From: Schistocerca nitens
Taxonomy: Eukaryota > Arthropoda > Insecta > Orthoptera > Acrididae
Assembly (NCBI RefSeq): GCF_023898315.1
Contig: NC_064619.1
Span: 502,358,594-502,422,593 of the forward strand
Length of the DNA: 64,000 nt
Direction: 5' to 3'
Shown here piece after piece: positions 1 to 11,657 of this stretch. The notes below the pieces were generated by a model. That model was not told the origin of the DNA and made no database searches. It saw only the letters and a list, made by a program, of their open reading frames with translations. Position numbers and translations under genes: made by a program. Each line of letters opens with the position of its first letter. Positions within the stretch are counted from its first letter, which is position 1.

Positions 1-161
1 TTTCGCCTCTCTGTTACGTTAGGACCCTCCCCCCCCCCCCCCCCCAGCCCATGTTAAAAGATAGAGCCCTCCAGAAGAACAGTATAGATGTTACGATAAC
101 ACTAAAGGACCACACCAGCTGCAAGTTTTAGCGTGAGACTTTTTCGCCTCTTTGTTACGTT
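1..161. repeat. Spaced direct repeat pair with a poly-C run
   Basis: Bases 1-20 and 142-161 are the same 20-mer except for one base (core tttcgcctct, then gttacgtt), spaced about 141 bp apart. A run of C lies at 31-45. The pair may be the edges of a small dispersed element cut by the window start, or a tandem duplication. I do not recognise the family. Confidence 0.4.
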
Positions 162-1466
162 GCAAACTTTAAAAACATTGCCCAACCACGAAAAGTATGA
201 CATTTCTCATTGGACAGACAGAATTTTTGTAGGCGGAGCTTAAGGTTAACATTGAGACCCTGATTGGTCAGATGAAAACACAGATAGATAGTTTTTTTAA
301 ACGAACTTCGGTAAATTGTAGTAAGGAGAAGTTAGAGCAGAGTTGCTTCCGAGACAGCGAGGTGAGCGGAGCTGTGCTGTCCTTCGCCCCCTGACGAACA
401 CCGACAAGGTAATGAACGCACGCGATGCCGCATAACAGCGCATAAAGCTTCACTCAGAACTCCAGAGGTCTCATCTGTTACACCTCCTTTTTGCGTAATA
501 CTAGTGTCGATCGTCAATTAAAGCTCATGGTGTTCATATTTGCCCCTTGAAGTAAAAATCTGAAACGCAATGATTTTTCTGTTATATAGTTATTGAGAAG
601 CCACATAAGCCACTGTAATTTACGACAAGTTAGATAAGTAATTAAAGATAATTAAGGGTCACTGTAGACCATTTTGATAGTTTTCTCTTTTGTGAAACTT
701 AATTTAAACCTAGATTATAGATGTGATATGGCATAGGTCATCCTTCGATCCTTTTGTAGAACTTGGAAACCCATTCAGGGAATATTCGTTCACATTTTTG
801 TTGAACGCAGTTGGTTTTTACCATCCTGTATTAAAACATTTCCTTCTATCAATAGTGCAATTTATAAACAATGTTTTGTGAGTAGAATAAAATTTCCAAT
901 GGTAAACTTAACTGCTTTCTCGACGTTATTTTACCAGCTAACTAAAAATAGGAAAGCCTTGAACCCCTTCCACTAAATTTAGTTAGTATTAAGATTCTTT
1001 TACAGGGAGTGCAGTGGAGCTGACGCTGAAATCCTTAAGTATTTGGTTATATCATCGCTAGTCTCACTAAACTCTTCTGAATTCTACATGTCATGTGTGG
1101 TCTGGCGTCTCCTTACCAGCAACAGGTCCCAGGTTCAAACTAGTCAATTCCCTAAAAAACACGCTCAGAGCGTCGTTGCGCGAAAGTGGCAGGGAGACAC
1201 GATATAGAACAAACAGACACCACGCAGAATGTTTAGAAGTGCCGTAGCACGCTAATTGACAGCAACTCCAATTAGAATGAAGGCTACAAAAGTATACATA
1301 TATTTAACGCAGTAAGTGCGTTTTTCGAACATGTAAATGCGCAACACATGTTCAGGTCATTCAATACCTGCTTTTGTTTTACTGAGCCGGTCTTCACGCG
1401 GTAATATAAATTTATAAAGAAAAATGTATAGAAATCTAACAGTCACGAGGGATAATAATACGAGAC
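162..1466. other. No gene seen
   Basis: AT-rich intergenic sequence. No long open frame with a recognisable domain, no tRNA-like boxes and no clear repeat edges were found by eye. Confidence 0.5.
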
Positions 1467-1680
1467 GAACTTCATCTGCGGCCGAGCGGTTCTGGGCGCT
1501 TCAGTCTGGAACCGCGCGACCGCTACCGTCGCAAGTTCGAATCCTGCCTCGGGCGTGGATGTGTATGATGTCCTTAGGTTAGTTCGGTATAACTAGTTCT
1601 AAGTTCTAGGGGACTGATGACCTCAGATGTTAAGTCCCATAGTGCTCAGAGCCATTTGAACCATTTGAACTTCATCTGCG
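1467..1680 (+). mobile_element. tRNA-derived SINE, Leu-like head, with 14-bp TSD
   Basis: Body at 1481-1666, flanked by the 14-bp direct repeat gaacttcatctgcg at 1467-1480 and 1667-1680. The head (gccgagcggttctgggcgc) resembles the D-arm and A box of a tRNA-Leu, and aagttcgaatcctgcc is a good Pol III B box. The tail carries ggggactgatgacctcagat and ends ctcagagccatttgaacc, partly duplicated. SINEs of this kind are transcribed by RNA polymerase III and mobilised by a LINE in trans. This one is full length with clean flanks. Confidence 0.9.
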
Positions 1681-2099
1681 CTATTCAACTGGCAAATGGT
1701 GTTCTGGCGCGCTAAAAGGCATCTACGTCGAAAACTTTGACTGACGTTTTATCAGAAAATGTCGAGTATCTACGTATAAGCTGAGACACGTGTTTACTTT
1801 TTTTTAGTTTCTCTTCCGCTGAGTGACGTTTCTGGGAAATCTGATTATGACACTTGCCGTGTTCTCTTCGGAAAGGTGTTGGCAAACTCATAACACTACT
1901 TACGAACTACACATGCTTCTTTTCATATTCACACAATATGAAGCTGGTGTACAATACATTCTATAGATTTTAAAGTCGTGGTTGTACGAACAAATTCTTT
2001 CAACCATCACTTTAAATACTAGCGTCCAAAGTTAAAGCAACAAGCACTGTTTCCCTGTCCTGTGTCTAATTTACGATATAATCACACAGTCTGTCTACA
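1681..2099. other. No gene seen
   Basis: AT-rich spacer between the SINE and a decayed Tc1-like element. It may include the left end of that element, but I could not place a TIR. Confidence 0.4.
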
Positions 2100-3285
2100 G
2101 ATGTGTGCACGGTCGTGTCCTGCACGGAAGATGTCATTCCGGTCAACGGACAACCACGCCAACGATGACGTCAGGGCACCTATTAAACGTGGCAGTCTTT
2201 GCCAGGTAGTTCCACATCCACTATAGCTGTGTACACAGTCACAGACGGAACAGTATGGCACAGAGAAGACGCCTAATAGACACTCTGCGGTGGAGGGCTA
2301 TAGGAAGAATGGAAGCAGGACAATCGCAAAGTGATATGGCCCGATAACTTGACGTGAATCGTTCTGCTGTTTCTTCGATGTGGAGTCAATTTATGAAACG
2401 GAAACTGTATCCCTACAACCAAGGCATTACCGGCCATGTGTGACATCAGGAAGGGAGGACCGTTAATTGACTGTAAGGACGCGGTGAGGACACGACGGTA
2501 CCGCCTCGGTACTGCACGGCAGCTGGCATCCTACCTCGCAGTATCCACTGAACGTGTTGTATCGAGACAAACGGTGCACGGAGGGCATCGGCAGAGTGGC
2601 CTTTACTGTCGGAAATTTGCTGTATGTGCGTCTCTGATGCCTCTTCACTGAAGGAAATGTCTAAAGTGAAGTCGTCAACATGCCAACAGGATAGTCAGAC
2701 AGTAGGCCAATGCTCTTTTCACAGATGTGTCTCGATTTGGTCTGGCGAGTGATTCTCGACGGATTCGCATCTGGAGGGAACATGGCATACGATTTCGAAA
2801 GAGAGCGATATCGAGGACGTTCGCTAATGGTGTGGCAGGGATTATCATGACCATTCAAACACCTCTTCTTGAAACTCTATGGGTGAATCGGCAAGGTTTA
2901 AACGTCGTGAGGAATCGTGACGAGATCTTGGGACCTCATGTGAAGTTGTTGCGACGTGCTGTGAGCCCAGACTTCGTACAGATTGACGATAATGCTCGAC
3001 CCCATGGAGCACAGGTGGCTGACGTTCCTTTGAAAATGGAAGATATTGCATGCATGGTGTGGCCTGCTAGATCTCCCTTTTTGAATCCCTTAGAGCATGT
3101 CTGGGATGCACTTGGGAGATGGGTTGTATCACGTCAGCATCCACCAACCACTCTCCAAGACTTGCGAAAAGTTCTATAGTAAGAATGAAGTTATTGTCTC
3201 ATAATGAGATTTATGACACCATCCACAGCACGTCCCATTGTTGTCAGGCCTTTATTGCTGCAGAGGTGGTACCCCTGTGGGTCCT
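2100..3285 (+). pseudogene. Decayed Tc1-like transposase (DD34E type)
   Basis: The coding remnant starts at ATG 2255 (MAQRRRLIDTLRWRAIGRME), a helix-turn-helix region typical of Tc1-like transposases, but meets an in-frame stop at 2345-2347. The catalytic part resumes in another frame: LFTDVSRFGL near 2715 (first D present, the usual E changed to V), then DDNARPH at ~2985, and NPLEHVWD at ~3088. Spacing between the second D and the E is 34 residues, the classic Tc1 value. The C-terminus continues after a stop at 3177 in a shifted frame to about 3276 (CQAFIAA). Several frameshifts and stops make it inactive. TIRs were not resolved, so the edges are approximate. Confidence 0.8.
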
Positions 3286-4113
3286 GGGGTTAGAATAGGC
3301 CTGAGGTATTCCTGCCTGTCGTAAGAGGCGACTAAAAGTAGTCTCACACGTTTCGGCCTTTATGTGATTGTCCCTTGTAGGGGTATGACCTCCAAGAAGA
3401 ATTACATGATCTTCTGAACGGAATAAACAGTCTAATGAAGAGTATGGATTGAGAGTAAATCGAAGAAAGACGAAGGTAATGAGAAGTAGTAGAAATGAGA
3501 ACAGCGAGAAACTTAACATCAGGATCGATGGTCACGAAGTAGATGAAGTTAAAGACTTCTGCTACCTAGGCAGTAAAACAACCAATGTCGGACGGACGGA
3601 TCAAGGAGGACATCAAAATCAGACTAGCAATGGCAAGAAGGGTATTCCCGGCCAAGAGAAGTCTACTAATCTCAAATATCGGTCTTAATTTGAGGAAGAA
3701 GTTTCTGAGACTGGACGTCTTGAGTATAGCATTGTGTGGTAGTGAAACATGGACTGGGTGTGGGAAATCCGAAGAGAGGAGAATTGAAGTGTTTGAGATG
3801 TGGTGGTACAGATAAATGTTCAAAATTAGGTGGACTGATAAGGTAAGGAATGTGGATGTTCTGTGCACAATCGGAGAGGAAAGGAATATGTGGGAAACAC
3901 TGATAAGGAAAAGGGACAGGACCTCAGGGCATGACTTCCATGGTACTAGAGGAGGCTGTAGAGGGCAAGAACTGTATAAGAAGACAGAGATTAGAATACA
4001 TCCAGCAAATAATTGAGAACGTAGGTTACTGTGCTACTCTGGGATGAAGAGGTTAGCACAGGAGAGGAATTCGTCGCGGCACGCATCAAACCAGTCAGAA
4101 AACTGATGGAAGA
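3286..4113 (+). pseudogene. RTE-like LINE fragment (RT C-terminal region)
   Basis: From about 3405 the broken frames read as the end of an RTE-like endonuclease-reverse transcriptase: LRVNRRKTKVM, then SEKLNIRIDGHEVDEVKDF and CYLGSK, a region resembling SNIGLNLRKKF, then ALCGSETWT, EVFEMWWYR and IRWTDKV. The end (near 4060-4110) reads LAQERNSSRHASNQSEN. This matches the same region of the minus-strand remnant at 58.3-59.6 kb more closely than the young RTE copies, so it is a distinct older subfamily. Bases 3286-3400 look like a piece of another LINE's 5' UTR, not assigned. Multiple frameshifts are present. Confidence 0.75.
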
Positions 4114-6189
4114 AAAACGGTCTAGCAGCAGCTGTAGGGCCATCCGTCTCACCTTGTCTGTTTGCAGACGACTTCTGCATTTCGTACTGCTAGTACAGGT
4201 GTTGCTGAGCGGCGCCTTAGGGAGCCATTCACAAGGGACAGTCATGGGCTCTATCCCACGGCTTCCAGTTTTCAGCCCTGAAGTCGTGTGTCATGCACTT
4301 CTGTCGGCGTCGTACCGTTCATTCGGAACCAGCACTTGACCTTAATGACGATCCACTCACTGTAGTGGAGACATATTGATTCTTAGGACTGGTTTTCGAC
4401 GTTCATTCACTTGGCTTCCTTATCTTCGTCAACATAAGCGGAAGTGCTGGCAGCACCTCAATGCCCTCCGCTGCCTGAGTAACACCAACTGGGATGCATA
4501 TCGCTCCACTCTGCTGCAGCTCTACAGAGCCCTTGTTCAGTCACGCCTTGACTATGGGAATGTGATTTATGGTTCGTCGGCGTCCTCAGCGTTGCGTTTA
4601 CTCGACCCAGTGCACCTCTGCGGAGTTCGACTAGCGACAGGAGCTCTTAGGAAGAGACTGGTGACCAGCGTCCTTGTGGAGGCCGGAGTCCCTCCATTGC
4701 AGGTTAGGCGTGCACAACTGCTCGCCAATTACGCTGCACACATTCGTAGTTTTCCTGAGCATCCGAATTACCGTTTCCTTTTCCCACCCACGGCGGTTCA
4801 TCTCCCACATCGGCGGCCCAGGTCAGGGCTTACGATTGCGGTGCTCGTCCGCTCCGTTCTGTCTGAACTGGAGTCCTTCCCTTACCACCTCTAATCGAGG
4901 TCCATTCACGTACACCTCCATGGTGTGAACCCTGGCCGAAACTTCACCTAGACCTTTCTCATGGACCTAGGGACTACGTTAACCTCGTGGCTCTCCGCTG
5001 CCACTTGATCTCGATTCTTGACATGTTTCGGGGCTCTGGAGTGGTTTATACGGACGACTCGATGGCTGATTGCCACGTTGGCTTCGCCTGTGTTCACGGA
5101 GGCCATATTGAACAGCATTCCTTGCCCGATAGCTGCAGTGTGTTCACTGCAGTGCTGGTGGCCATATCTCGTGCACTTGAGTAAGTCAGTTCATGCTCTG
5201 GTGAGTCGTTTCTCCTCTGTACTGACTTCCTGAGCAGAATACAATTACCAGTGCTACCATCGCCATCCTTCGGTAGCAACCAAACGTTCCAGTCGTTCCG
5301 TGGTGTTTGTCTGGACCCCTGGACACGTCGGTATCCCAAGCAATGAACTTTCTGACAGGCTGGCCAAACAGGCTACGCCGAAACCGCTTATGAAGATCGA
5401 CATTCCTGTAACAGAACTATGTTCCTTATTACGCCGCAAGGTTTCTCGGCTTTAGGAAACGGAATGGCATAGCCTCAGTACGCACAATAAACTGCGTGCC
5501 ATTAAGGAGACTACGAATGAGTGGAAGACCTCCGTGCAAGCCTCTGGCAGGGAGGCTGTGGTTCTCTGTCTGCTCCACATTGGCCACGCTTGGGTGACAC
5601 ACGGCTACCTCCTGCGGCGTGCTGACCTACCTAAGAGTCGTTGCGGCGACCGGCTGACAGTGGCCCATATCTCGTTGAGCTGTCCTTATTTGTCATCCCT
5701 AAGTCGGAATCTTCAGTTACCGGACTCGTTACCATTAATTTTAGCTGACAACGCCTCATGGGCTAATTTAATTTTACGTTTTATACGTGAGGGTGGGTTT
5801 TCTCATTCTATATCGGTTTTAGCGCATTTCCTTTGTCCCTTTGTGGTCTCCGCCCTAGTGCTTTTAGGCTGGATGTTTTAATGTGTCGCAAAGCGGCTGG
5901 CTTATTCTTTTTATCCTCGTGGTCGGCCAGCCACGGTCATCTGCTCTCTTGTTTTCATCCCTTCTACCTGTTTCTTGTATCTGTGTTTATCTTATCCAAT
6001 TTTCTCCATTTTACTGTTTCTTGCCCTTCTGTCGTTCTTGTGGTTTTTCCTTTCTTCCAGCTTTGTTTTGTGCGTCTTGTTTGTTTTACTCCCAGCATTG
6101 TGGAATTATTTTAATCGGAACGAAGGACCGATGAACTAGCTATTTGTTACCTCCCCCCCCCCTCTTTTAAACCAACCAACCAACCAATC
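4114..6189 (+). mobile_element. RNase H-bearing LINE (I/Jockey-like), 3' part, copy 1
   Basis: A 5'-truncated non-LTR retrotransposon. It begins within the reverse transcriptase (PCLFADDFCISYC near 4160, the YADD-type catalytic motif), runs through the RT thumb and an RNase H domain, and ends in an (aacc)n tail at 6170-6187, as such LINEs often do. It directly abuts the older RTE-like fragment on its left. Clade assignment rests on domain order and style only; it could be Loa-, I- or Jockey-like. Confidence 0.8.
4376..5880 (+). pseudogene. LINE ORF2 remnant: RT thumb plus RNase H (copy 1)
   Basis: The open stretch 4376-4894 contains LQLYRALVQSRLDYGNVIYG and VRLATGALRKRLVTSV, a conserved post-RT region of insect I/Jockey-like LINEs. 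RNase H follows in shifted frames: VYTDDSMADCHVGFACVHGG near 5045 (catalytic D of the TDGS motif, G changed to D), and FVWTPGHVGIPSNELSDRLA near 5305. The C-terminal region (5534-5881) resembles the post-RNase H cysteine/histidine region of this family. Several stops and frameshifts mean no functional protein. RNase H would degrade the RNA strand of the cDNA hybrid. Confidence 0.8.
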
Positions 6190-6256
6190 AGAGGTGGTCA
6201 GACGCCATACTGAGCACATTAACCAGTTATCATAATGTGTGCGCAAATCCATTAAA

Positions 6257-7024
6257 GGGGGTAGGACGTCAAACGGGCCGACTTGGAGCAGGAGAGGCAT
6301 CACAGAACATTTTAATAACCAGTGTCTATACTTTTACAAATCAATTCATAAAACTTTGTCACAATCACCAGGAAGGATTCAGGATTCACACTCATTGCAG
6401 TGGAAGTTCGAAAACATAACAGAATAATTTTTTTTACGTGTCAAATTTCATCATCTTTTTCACTAACTAATGGCAGCATTTGTTGCTATAGGTACACTTT
6501 TCTTCATAAGTTAGAGAGATTCTTCGATGAATTTTGCACAGCACACATACCATACTTACAGGTGTATGAAACTCTAGAATTTATTTAATTTATGAAAAAA
6601 CGAATGAACTGTTATATTTTAAACTCCATGTTTAGAAAAAACACAAATTTCATAGTCAATTACCTCAATTTTTACCGCAGTTTTTAATAAATTTTGAAAA
6701 TTCTAGAGTTTCATACAGCTTTAAGTATGGTTTGTATGCTGTGCAAAATTCAGTGAAGAATCTCTCTTACTTATGAAGAAAAGTGTACCTACAGCAACAA
6801 ATGCAACCATTAGTAAGTTAAAAAAATGACGAAATTTCACATGTGAAAAAAATTATTTCGTTATGTTTTCGAACTTCCACTGCTATGAGTCTGAATTCTA
6901 ACTCCTTCTTGGTCATGCTGACAAAGTTTTATAAATTTATTTGTGAAAGTATAGACAGTGGAAATTGAAATGTCCTGTGGTGCCTCTCCTGCTCCAAGTC
7001 GGCCCGTTTGACGTCCTACCCCCC
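6257..7024. mobile_element. 768-bp foldback / long-TIR MITE
   Basis: The two ends are inverted copies. gggggtaggacgtcaaacgg at 6257 is mirrored by ccgtttgacgtcctaccccc-type sequence ending at 7024. The inverted similarity runs inwards for roughly 330-345 bp per arm (about 6257-6590 and 6680-7024), leaving a short AT-rich loop. No coding capacity. This is the architecture of a foldback or palindromic MITE mobilised in trans by a DNA transposase. A TSD was not obvious. Confidence 0.8.
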
Positions 7025-7600
7025 TGAAGTTGGAAAAAAACAAAAAACATTTTTGCCTAACGTTATGCGTGTTGCAGTTGTTTACGTTCTGTATTCTTTA
7101 CGTTGTTCCTAATTTACTATCACCTGTTTGTACTGTTTTGAGGCAAATTAAACACAACCTTTCAAAACTCTGTTTGTTGCTTTAATTTTGGACACCAGTG
7201 TATAAATAAGTGAAGAATCATAAGCAGGAAAGGAATGGTAACCACATGAGACAGATCTGCAAGAATACACTGAGGACAGTGCTGCATAAACTGTTGGAGA
7301 ATAAATGAGTTTTCTACATGAAAAAAGTGAATGGACAGTATGCAGCTAAAAAGACTAGTTCTGTTACATCTGTTTCGCACAAATGTATGACACACAAATT
7401 TTTCCGTGTGTCGCTCAAAGCGATCAGTGCGTGATTACAGATGTGTAATACCTACAGCTGCAGGAATTTAGTTTCATGCACCGGATTTGATCTGTCATAT
7501 CAAAGAATTAAATGTTAAGCTCCTACTCATTTATAATTGAAGTTGAGATAATCCCACCACGTTTAATTTACGAGCTTGATGCGGTATAAAAATAGCTGTA
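7025..7600. other. No gene seen
   Basis: AT-rich spacer between the foldback element and a SINE; no recognisable feature. Confidence 0.45.
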
Positions 7601-7857
7601 CAACTGGAACACCGAACGAGGTGGCGCAGTGGTTAGCACACAGGACTCGCCTTCGGGAGGTCGACGGTTCAAACCCCCGACCGGCCATCCTGATTTAGGT
7701 TTTCCGCGATTTCCCTAAATCGCTTCGGGTAAATGACGGCATGGTTCCTGTGAAAGGGCATGGCCGACTTCCTTCCCCATCCTTCCCTAATCCTATGGGA
7801 TCGATGACCTCGCTGTTTGGTCCCATCCCCCCAATGAACCAATCAGCCAACTGGGAC
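7601..7857 (+). mobile_element. tRNA-derived SINE, second family, with near-perfect TSD
   Basis: Body about 7611-7847. The A box lies in ggtggcgcagtggttagcac and the B box in acggttcaaaccccc. The body carries ccatcctgatttaggttttc and ggccgacttccttccccatc, shared with copies at 15.97, 47.5, 50.2 and 51.1 kb. Flanks caactggaac (7601-7610) and caactgggac (7848-7857) form a 10-bp TSD with one mismatch. The family differs in both head and tail from the 'gctctgagcac' SINEs. Confidence 0.85.
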
Positions 7858-8459
7858 GTTCAATACTGGTACTGCCGATTTCACAAAAGATCTGACTCTC
7901 GTTTCTGGCGCACTCAGTGATACAATTGGACAACAAAGTCAAGTCGTGTGAAGGTTGGAAACAAGGTCTAATTTCCAGTGACCTCGGGCTTCCAGAGTCC
8001 TAAGTCACTCGCTGTCTTATAGACAGATGAATATAAGGTAGCATGGAACAAGTTTTCGATATCGTTGCTGAGAAGTTTCTGTTCACTGAGAGTTAATCTT
8101 GGTCCTTCTGCTGTTAACTATTATCACCAAACTTAGTTACATACTGGAAATACATCAGATATGTGTTCAGAGGAAACTGCTAATTTTCCTTACACAGTTG
8201 TTATCTTTTAAATTTTCTCTAGAGTATCCAAATAGTTTCTCTAGAATGTCTTAGGGCTTCATGAATCTAATATTTTAAGCAGTGTACCTGTCAAGAATTG
8301 ATTCTTTAGTACCCTCTATGTATGTAACCCTTCTTAAAGTATTTAGCTGAACAAGTAGGAGATCAAATTACTTGCAGCATCCTCTATGTGTATTACTCTT
8401 CTTGAAGTACTTATCTCAACAAGTAGGAGATCAAATTACAGAGCAGGAACTCCCTTTAC
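7858..8459. other. No gene seen; short internal repeat
   Basis: No gene. A ~90-bp imperfect duplication is visible: 'cctctatgtgtatnac...cttcttgaagtactta...caagtaggagatcaaattac' occurs around 8310-8375 and again around 8391-8440. Confidence 0.45.
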
Positions 8460-8970
8460 AAAGACCTGTGCGCATCCACAAAAGATAATGTTACTCATAT
8501 GGTGGACTAGCGATGGTGTGGTGTATTAGGACTTGCTTCCCTGGGGCCTAACCATCACTGCTGACATTTTTGTTAACAACTGGGAAGTCTTGCAAATGCA
8601 ATCCTAGAACAACGACCAGGTAGACTGTGAAGAGATGCTACTCTAACACCCGCCCGCATTCTGTGAGACTGACATACAACACTATACAAAAGTTGGACAT
8701 GGGATTCCATTCCGCACTCACTTTATTCACCTGATCTTAGGCCCGCAGATTTTCACCTTTTACGCTCTGTATCGGACAACCTTTAAGGAACTTCATTTCC
8801 GGATGAAAACGCGCTGCGAACATGTCTCGACGCGTTTTAGCCTCAAAGCCACATGATTTCTACAGTCGCGAAATCGGAACGTTGCCACAGGCTTGGCGGA
8901 CTGCTGTAAATAGTGGAAGAGAATGTATTATTGATAACTTAGATCTCGGTTATGGGTACCTTTTGTGGTT
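8460..8970 (+). pseudogene. Mariner-like transposase remnant (C-terminal part)
   Basis: Broken frames read as a mariner family C-terminus: HSLYSPDLRPADFHLLRSVS around 8718-8776, resembling the YSPDLAPxDYHLF motif with the last catalytic Asp, then SFPDENALRTCLDAF, then ASKPHDFYSREIGTLPQAWR and CIIDN in the open frame beginning at 8822. The pattern fits mariner (DD34D). The N-terminal half and the first catalytic Asp were not found. Frameshifts occur about every 100-150 bp. Confidence 0.65.
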
Positions 8971-9420
8971 ATTAAAAAATATGGAAAAACGCTACGAACT
9001 TATGCATCAACCTAATAGATTTTCCGTATACTCTGTAAAATGGTATACGACCTTGAACCCATTGTTTTTCGTGACCACTCCAGCAAACGTCCAATTTCCA
9101 CTGGTATTTGCAGTAAATAATGATATATTCTCCAGTCGTATCAAGATTTTTCTATATATTGCCTCAATATATTGTCTACAAATTTCGAATGAGTTGTTCT
9201 TTTCTGAACAGCAGTTTATATTCTTCCTCTGTGACACCTGTTTTAATTAATACTCCAGTTGGTATTTTTTGCCAGTGTCCTCCTCCATTTCATGTTTTCT
9301 TTTGCATACACGTAACACATTAGCAGCACTTGAATGATTTTTGTAGTAGGAAACGGTATAAGGCTGTTTGAGACATTGATTGTTTTTTCTAAGACCTGTG
9401 GAATGACATTATTGTGGGAA
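8971..9420. other. No gene seen
   Basis: AT-rich spacer between the mariner remnant and the next SINE. Open frames here have no recognisable domain. Confidence 0.4.
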
Positions 9421-9638
9421 CTAATCATAATTTGGTTCAAATGGCTCTGAGCACTATGGGACTCAACTTCTGAGGTCATCAGTCCCCTAGAACTTAGAAC
9501 ACTTAAACCTAACTAACCTAAGGACATCACACACATCCATGCCCGAGGCAGGATTCGAACCTGCCACCGTAGCGGTCGCGCGGTTCCAGACTGTAGCGCC
9601 TAGAACCGCTCGGCCACCCCGGCCGGCTAATCATAATT
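9421..9638 (-). mobile_element. tRNA-derived SINE, Leu-like head, with 12-bp TSD
   Basis: Minus-strand copy with body 9433-9626. The perfect 12-bp direct repeat ctaatcataatt flanks it at 9421-9432 and 9627-9638. It reads (plus strand) from the tail ggttcaaatggctctgagca to the head containing the A box near 9595-9615; the B box is the complement of ggattcgaacctgcc at 9551-9565. Full length. Confidence 0.92.
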
Positions 9639-10142
9639 CGGCAATATCTAGAATTCATAGTATTGGTGAGGGTGAGAAAAATGTCCTCGATTGAGAAAAA
9701 TACGTGTCGCGAACGTAATATAGTACTTAAGCATAATACTTGCGTTGTCCTTGTTGGAGTCTTTGTTTCACAGCTAAATAATTAAAACTATAGTCAGGCA
9801 CAGTATACTTTATAATCTTTTCCTGGTCTTCATTGTATGAAAGGTTTACTTGTAAACACTCAGCTTAAGTGTACGCTCTCTACTCGAATAGACATTATCG
9901 GTGATAATTATTTACGATTTGACACGGTATCATACCCAGAATACCCTCACGTTACATTTTAAATACAACGCAACAACTGTTCTGTAAGAATCGAATGGAC
10001 AGAAGTGTAACAGTACACATTGTAAACGCTGTTTTCTGGTGTTCAATACAGTTAGGGGAATAGTCTTCCACTGTGTCAATCACGGCATTGGTTCTGTGAT
10101 TGTATTATGTAGATATCTTTCTTCACCGCTGGGCTTGTGTTA
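9639..10142. other. No gene seen
   Basis: AT-rich spacer up to the left TIR of the nested DNA transposon. Confidence 0.45.
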
Positions 10143-10547
10143 TACACAGGGTGTTCCCAAACTATTCGTTCAAGTTAATAGATGGGGTAAAGAAAATCAA
10201 ACTAAATAAATTTCGATAAGGAAGAGATGGCCCCTAAGGTAAACTTGTAATTTCAGGGAACATTTTGTCAGTGGTGCTAACGTCAGCTGTTGCGTCCGTA
10301 TCGCTGATTGGGAATGTATACAGACTTTCAAATATCCACAATACACATGTTTAGACAAACGTGTGGTAGCTGAAGAGGTGCAGCAGCCTTTTCAGTAGTT
10401 TCAGGGGCAACAGTATGGATGATTGACTGATCTGGCCTTGCATCACTGACCAAAACGGACTTGTGATGGTACTGCGAATGGCTGAAAGCAAGAGGAAACT
10501 ACTGCAATAATTTTTCCCGAGGGTATGTAGCTTTACTGTATGGTGAA

Positions 10548-11453
10548 ATGATGATGGCGTCTTCTTGGGTAAAATATTCCGGAGGTAAAATAGTCCTCCA
10601 TTCGGATCTCCGGGCGAGGACTATTCAGGAGGACGTTGTTATCAAGAGAAAGAAAACTGGCGTTCTACTGATCGGAGCGTGGAATGTCAGATCCCTTAAT
10701 CGGGCAGGTAGGTTAGAAAATTTAAAAACGGAAGTAGATAGGTTAAAGTTATATACAGTGGGAATTAGTGAAGTTCGGTGGCAGGAGGAACAAGACTTCT
10801 GGTCAGGTGAATACAGGGTTATAAATACAAAATCGAATAGGAGTAACGCAGGAGTAGGTTTAATAATGTATAGGAAAATAGGAATGCGGGTAAGCTACTA
10901 CAACCACCATAGTGAACGCATTGTTGTAACCAAGAGAGATACGAAGCCCACGCCTACCACAGTAGTACACGTTTATATGCCAACTAGCTCCGCAGATGAC
11001 GAAGAGATTGATGAAACGTATGATGAGATAAAAGCAGTTATTCAGATAGTGAAGGAAGACGAAAATTTAATAGTCATGGGTGACTGGAATTTGATAGTAG
11101 GAAAAGGAAGAGATGGAAAAGTAGTAGGTGAATATGGAATGGGAGTAAGGAATGAAAGAGGTAGCTGCCTGGTAAAATTTTGCACAGAGCATAACTTAAT
11201 CATAGCTAACACTTGGTTCAAGAATTATAAAAGAAGTTTGTATACATGGAAGAAGCCTGGAGATGCTGGAAGGTCTCAGATGGATTATATAATGGTAAGA
11301 CAGATATTCAGGAACGAGGTTTTAAATTGTAAGACATTTCCAGGGGCAGATGTGGACTCTGACCACAATCTATTGGTTATGAACTGTAGATTAAAACTGA
11401 AGAAACTGCAAAAAGGTGGGAAATTGAGGAGATGGGGCCTGTATAAACTGTAA
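10548..11453 (+). pseudogene. RTE-like endonuclease domain (copy B)
   Basis: Open frame of 301 codons with the full apurinic-like endonuclease fold: GAWNVRSLNRAGRLENL near 10675, GISEVRWQEEQDFWSG near 10761, VHVYMPTSS near 10968, VMGDWNLIVGKGRDGK near 11074, and DVDSDHNLLVMNC near 11350. These correspond to the N, E, D/N and SDH catalytic motifs that nick target DNA for target-primed reverse transcription. The frame ends at a stop at 11451, where the copy at 37.4 kb continues with LKEPEVVQSF, so this is a nonsense-truncated ORF. Coding resumes after it until the transposon at 11658. Confidence 0.85.
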
Positions 11454-11657
11454 CAACCAGAGGTTGTAGAGAGCTTCAGGGAGAGCATTAGGGAACAACT
11501 GACAAGAATGGGGGAAAGAAATACAGTAGAAGAAGAATGGGTAGCTTTGAAAGATGATATAGCGAAGGTAGCAGAGGATCGAGTAGGTAAATAGAAAAGC
11601 GCTAGTAGAAATCCTTGGGAAACAGAAGAGATATGGAATTGATGAAAGGAGAACATA

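Noticed and set aside
9433..9626. tRNA genes at the SINE A/B boxes
   Set aside because: Flanking TSDs and shared non-tRNA tails show they are SINE heads; acceptor stems are not intact.
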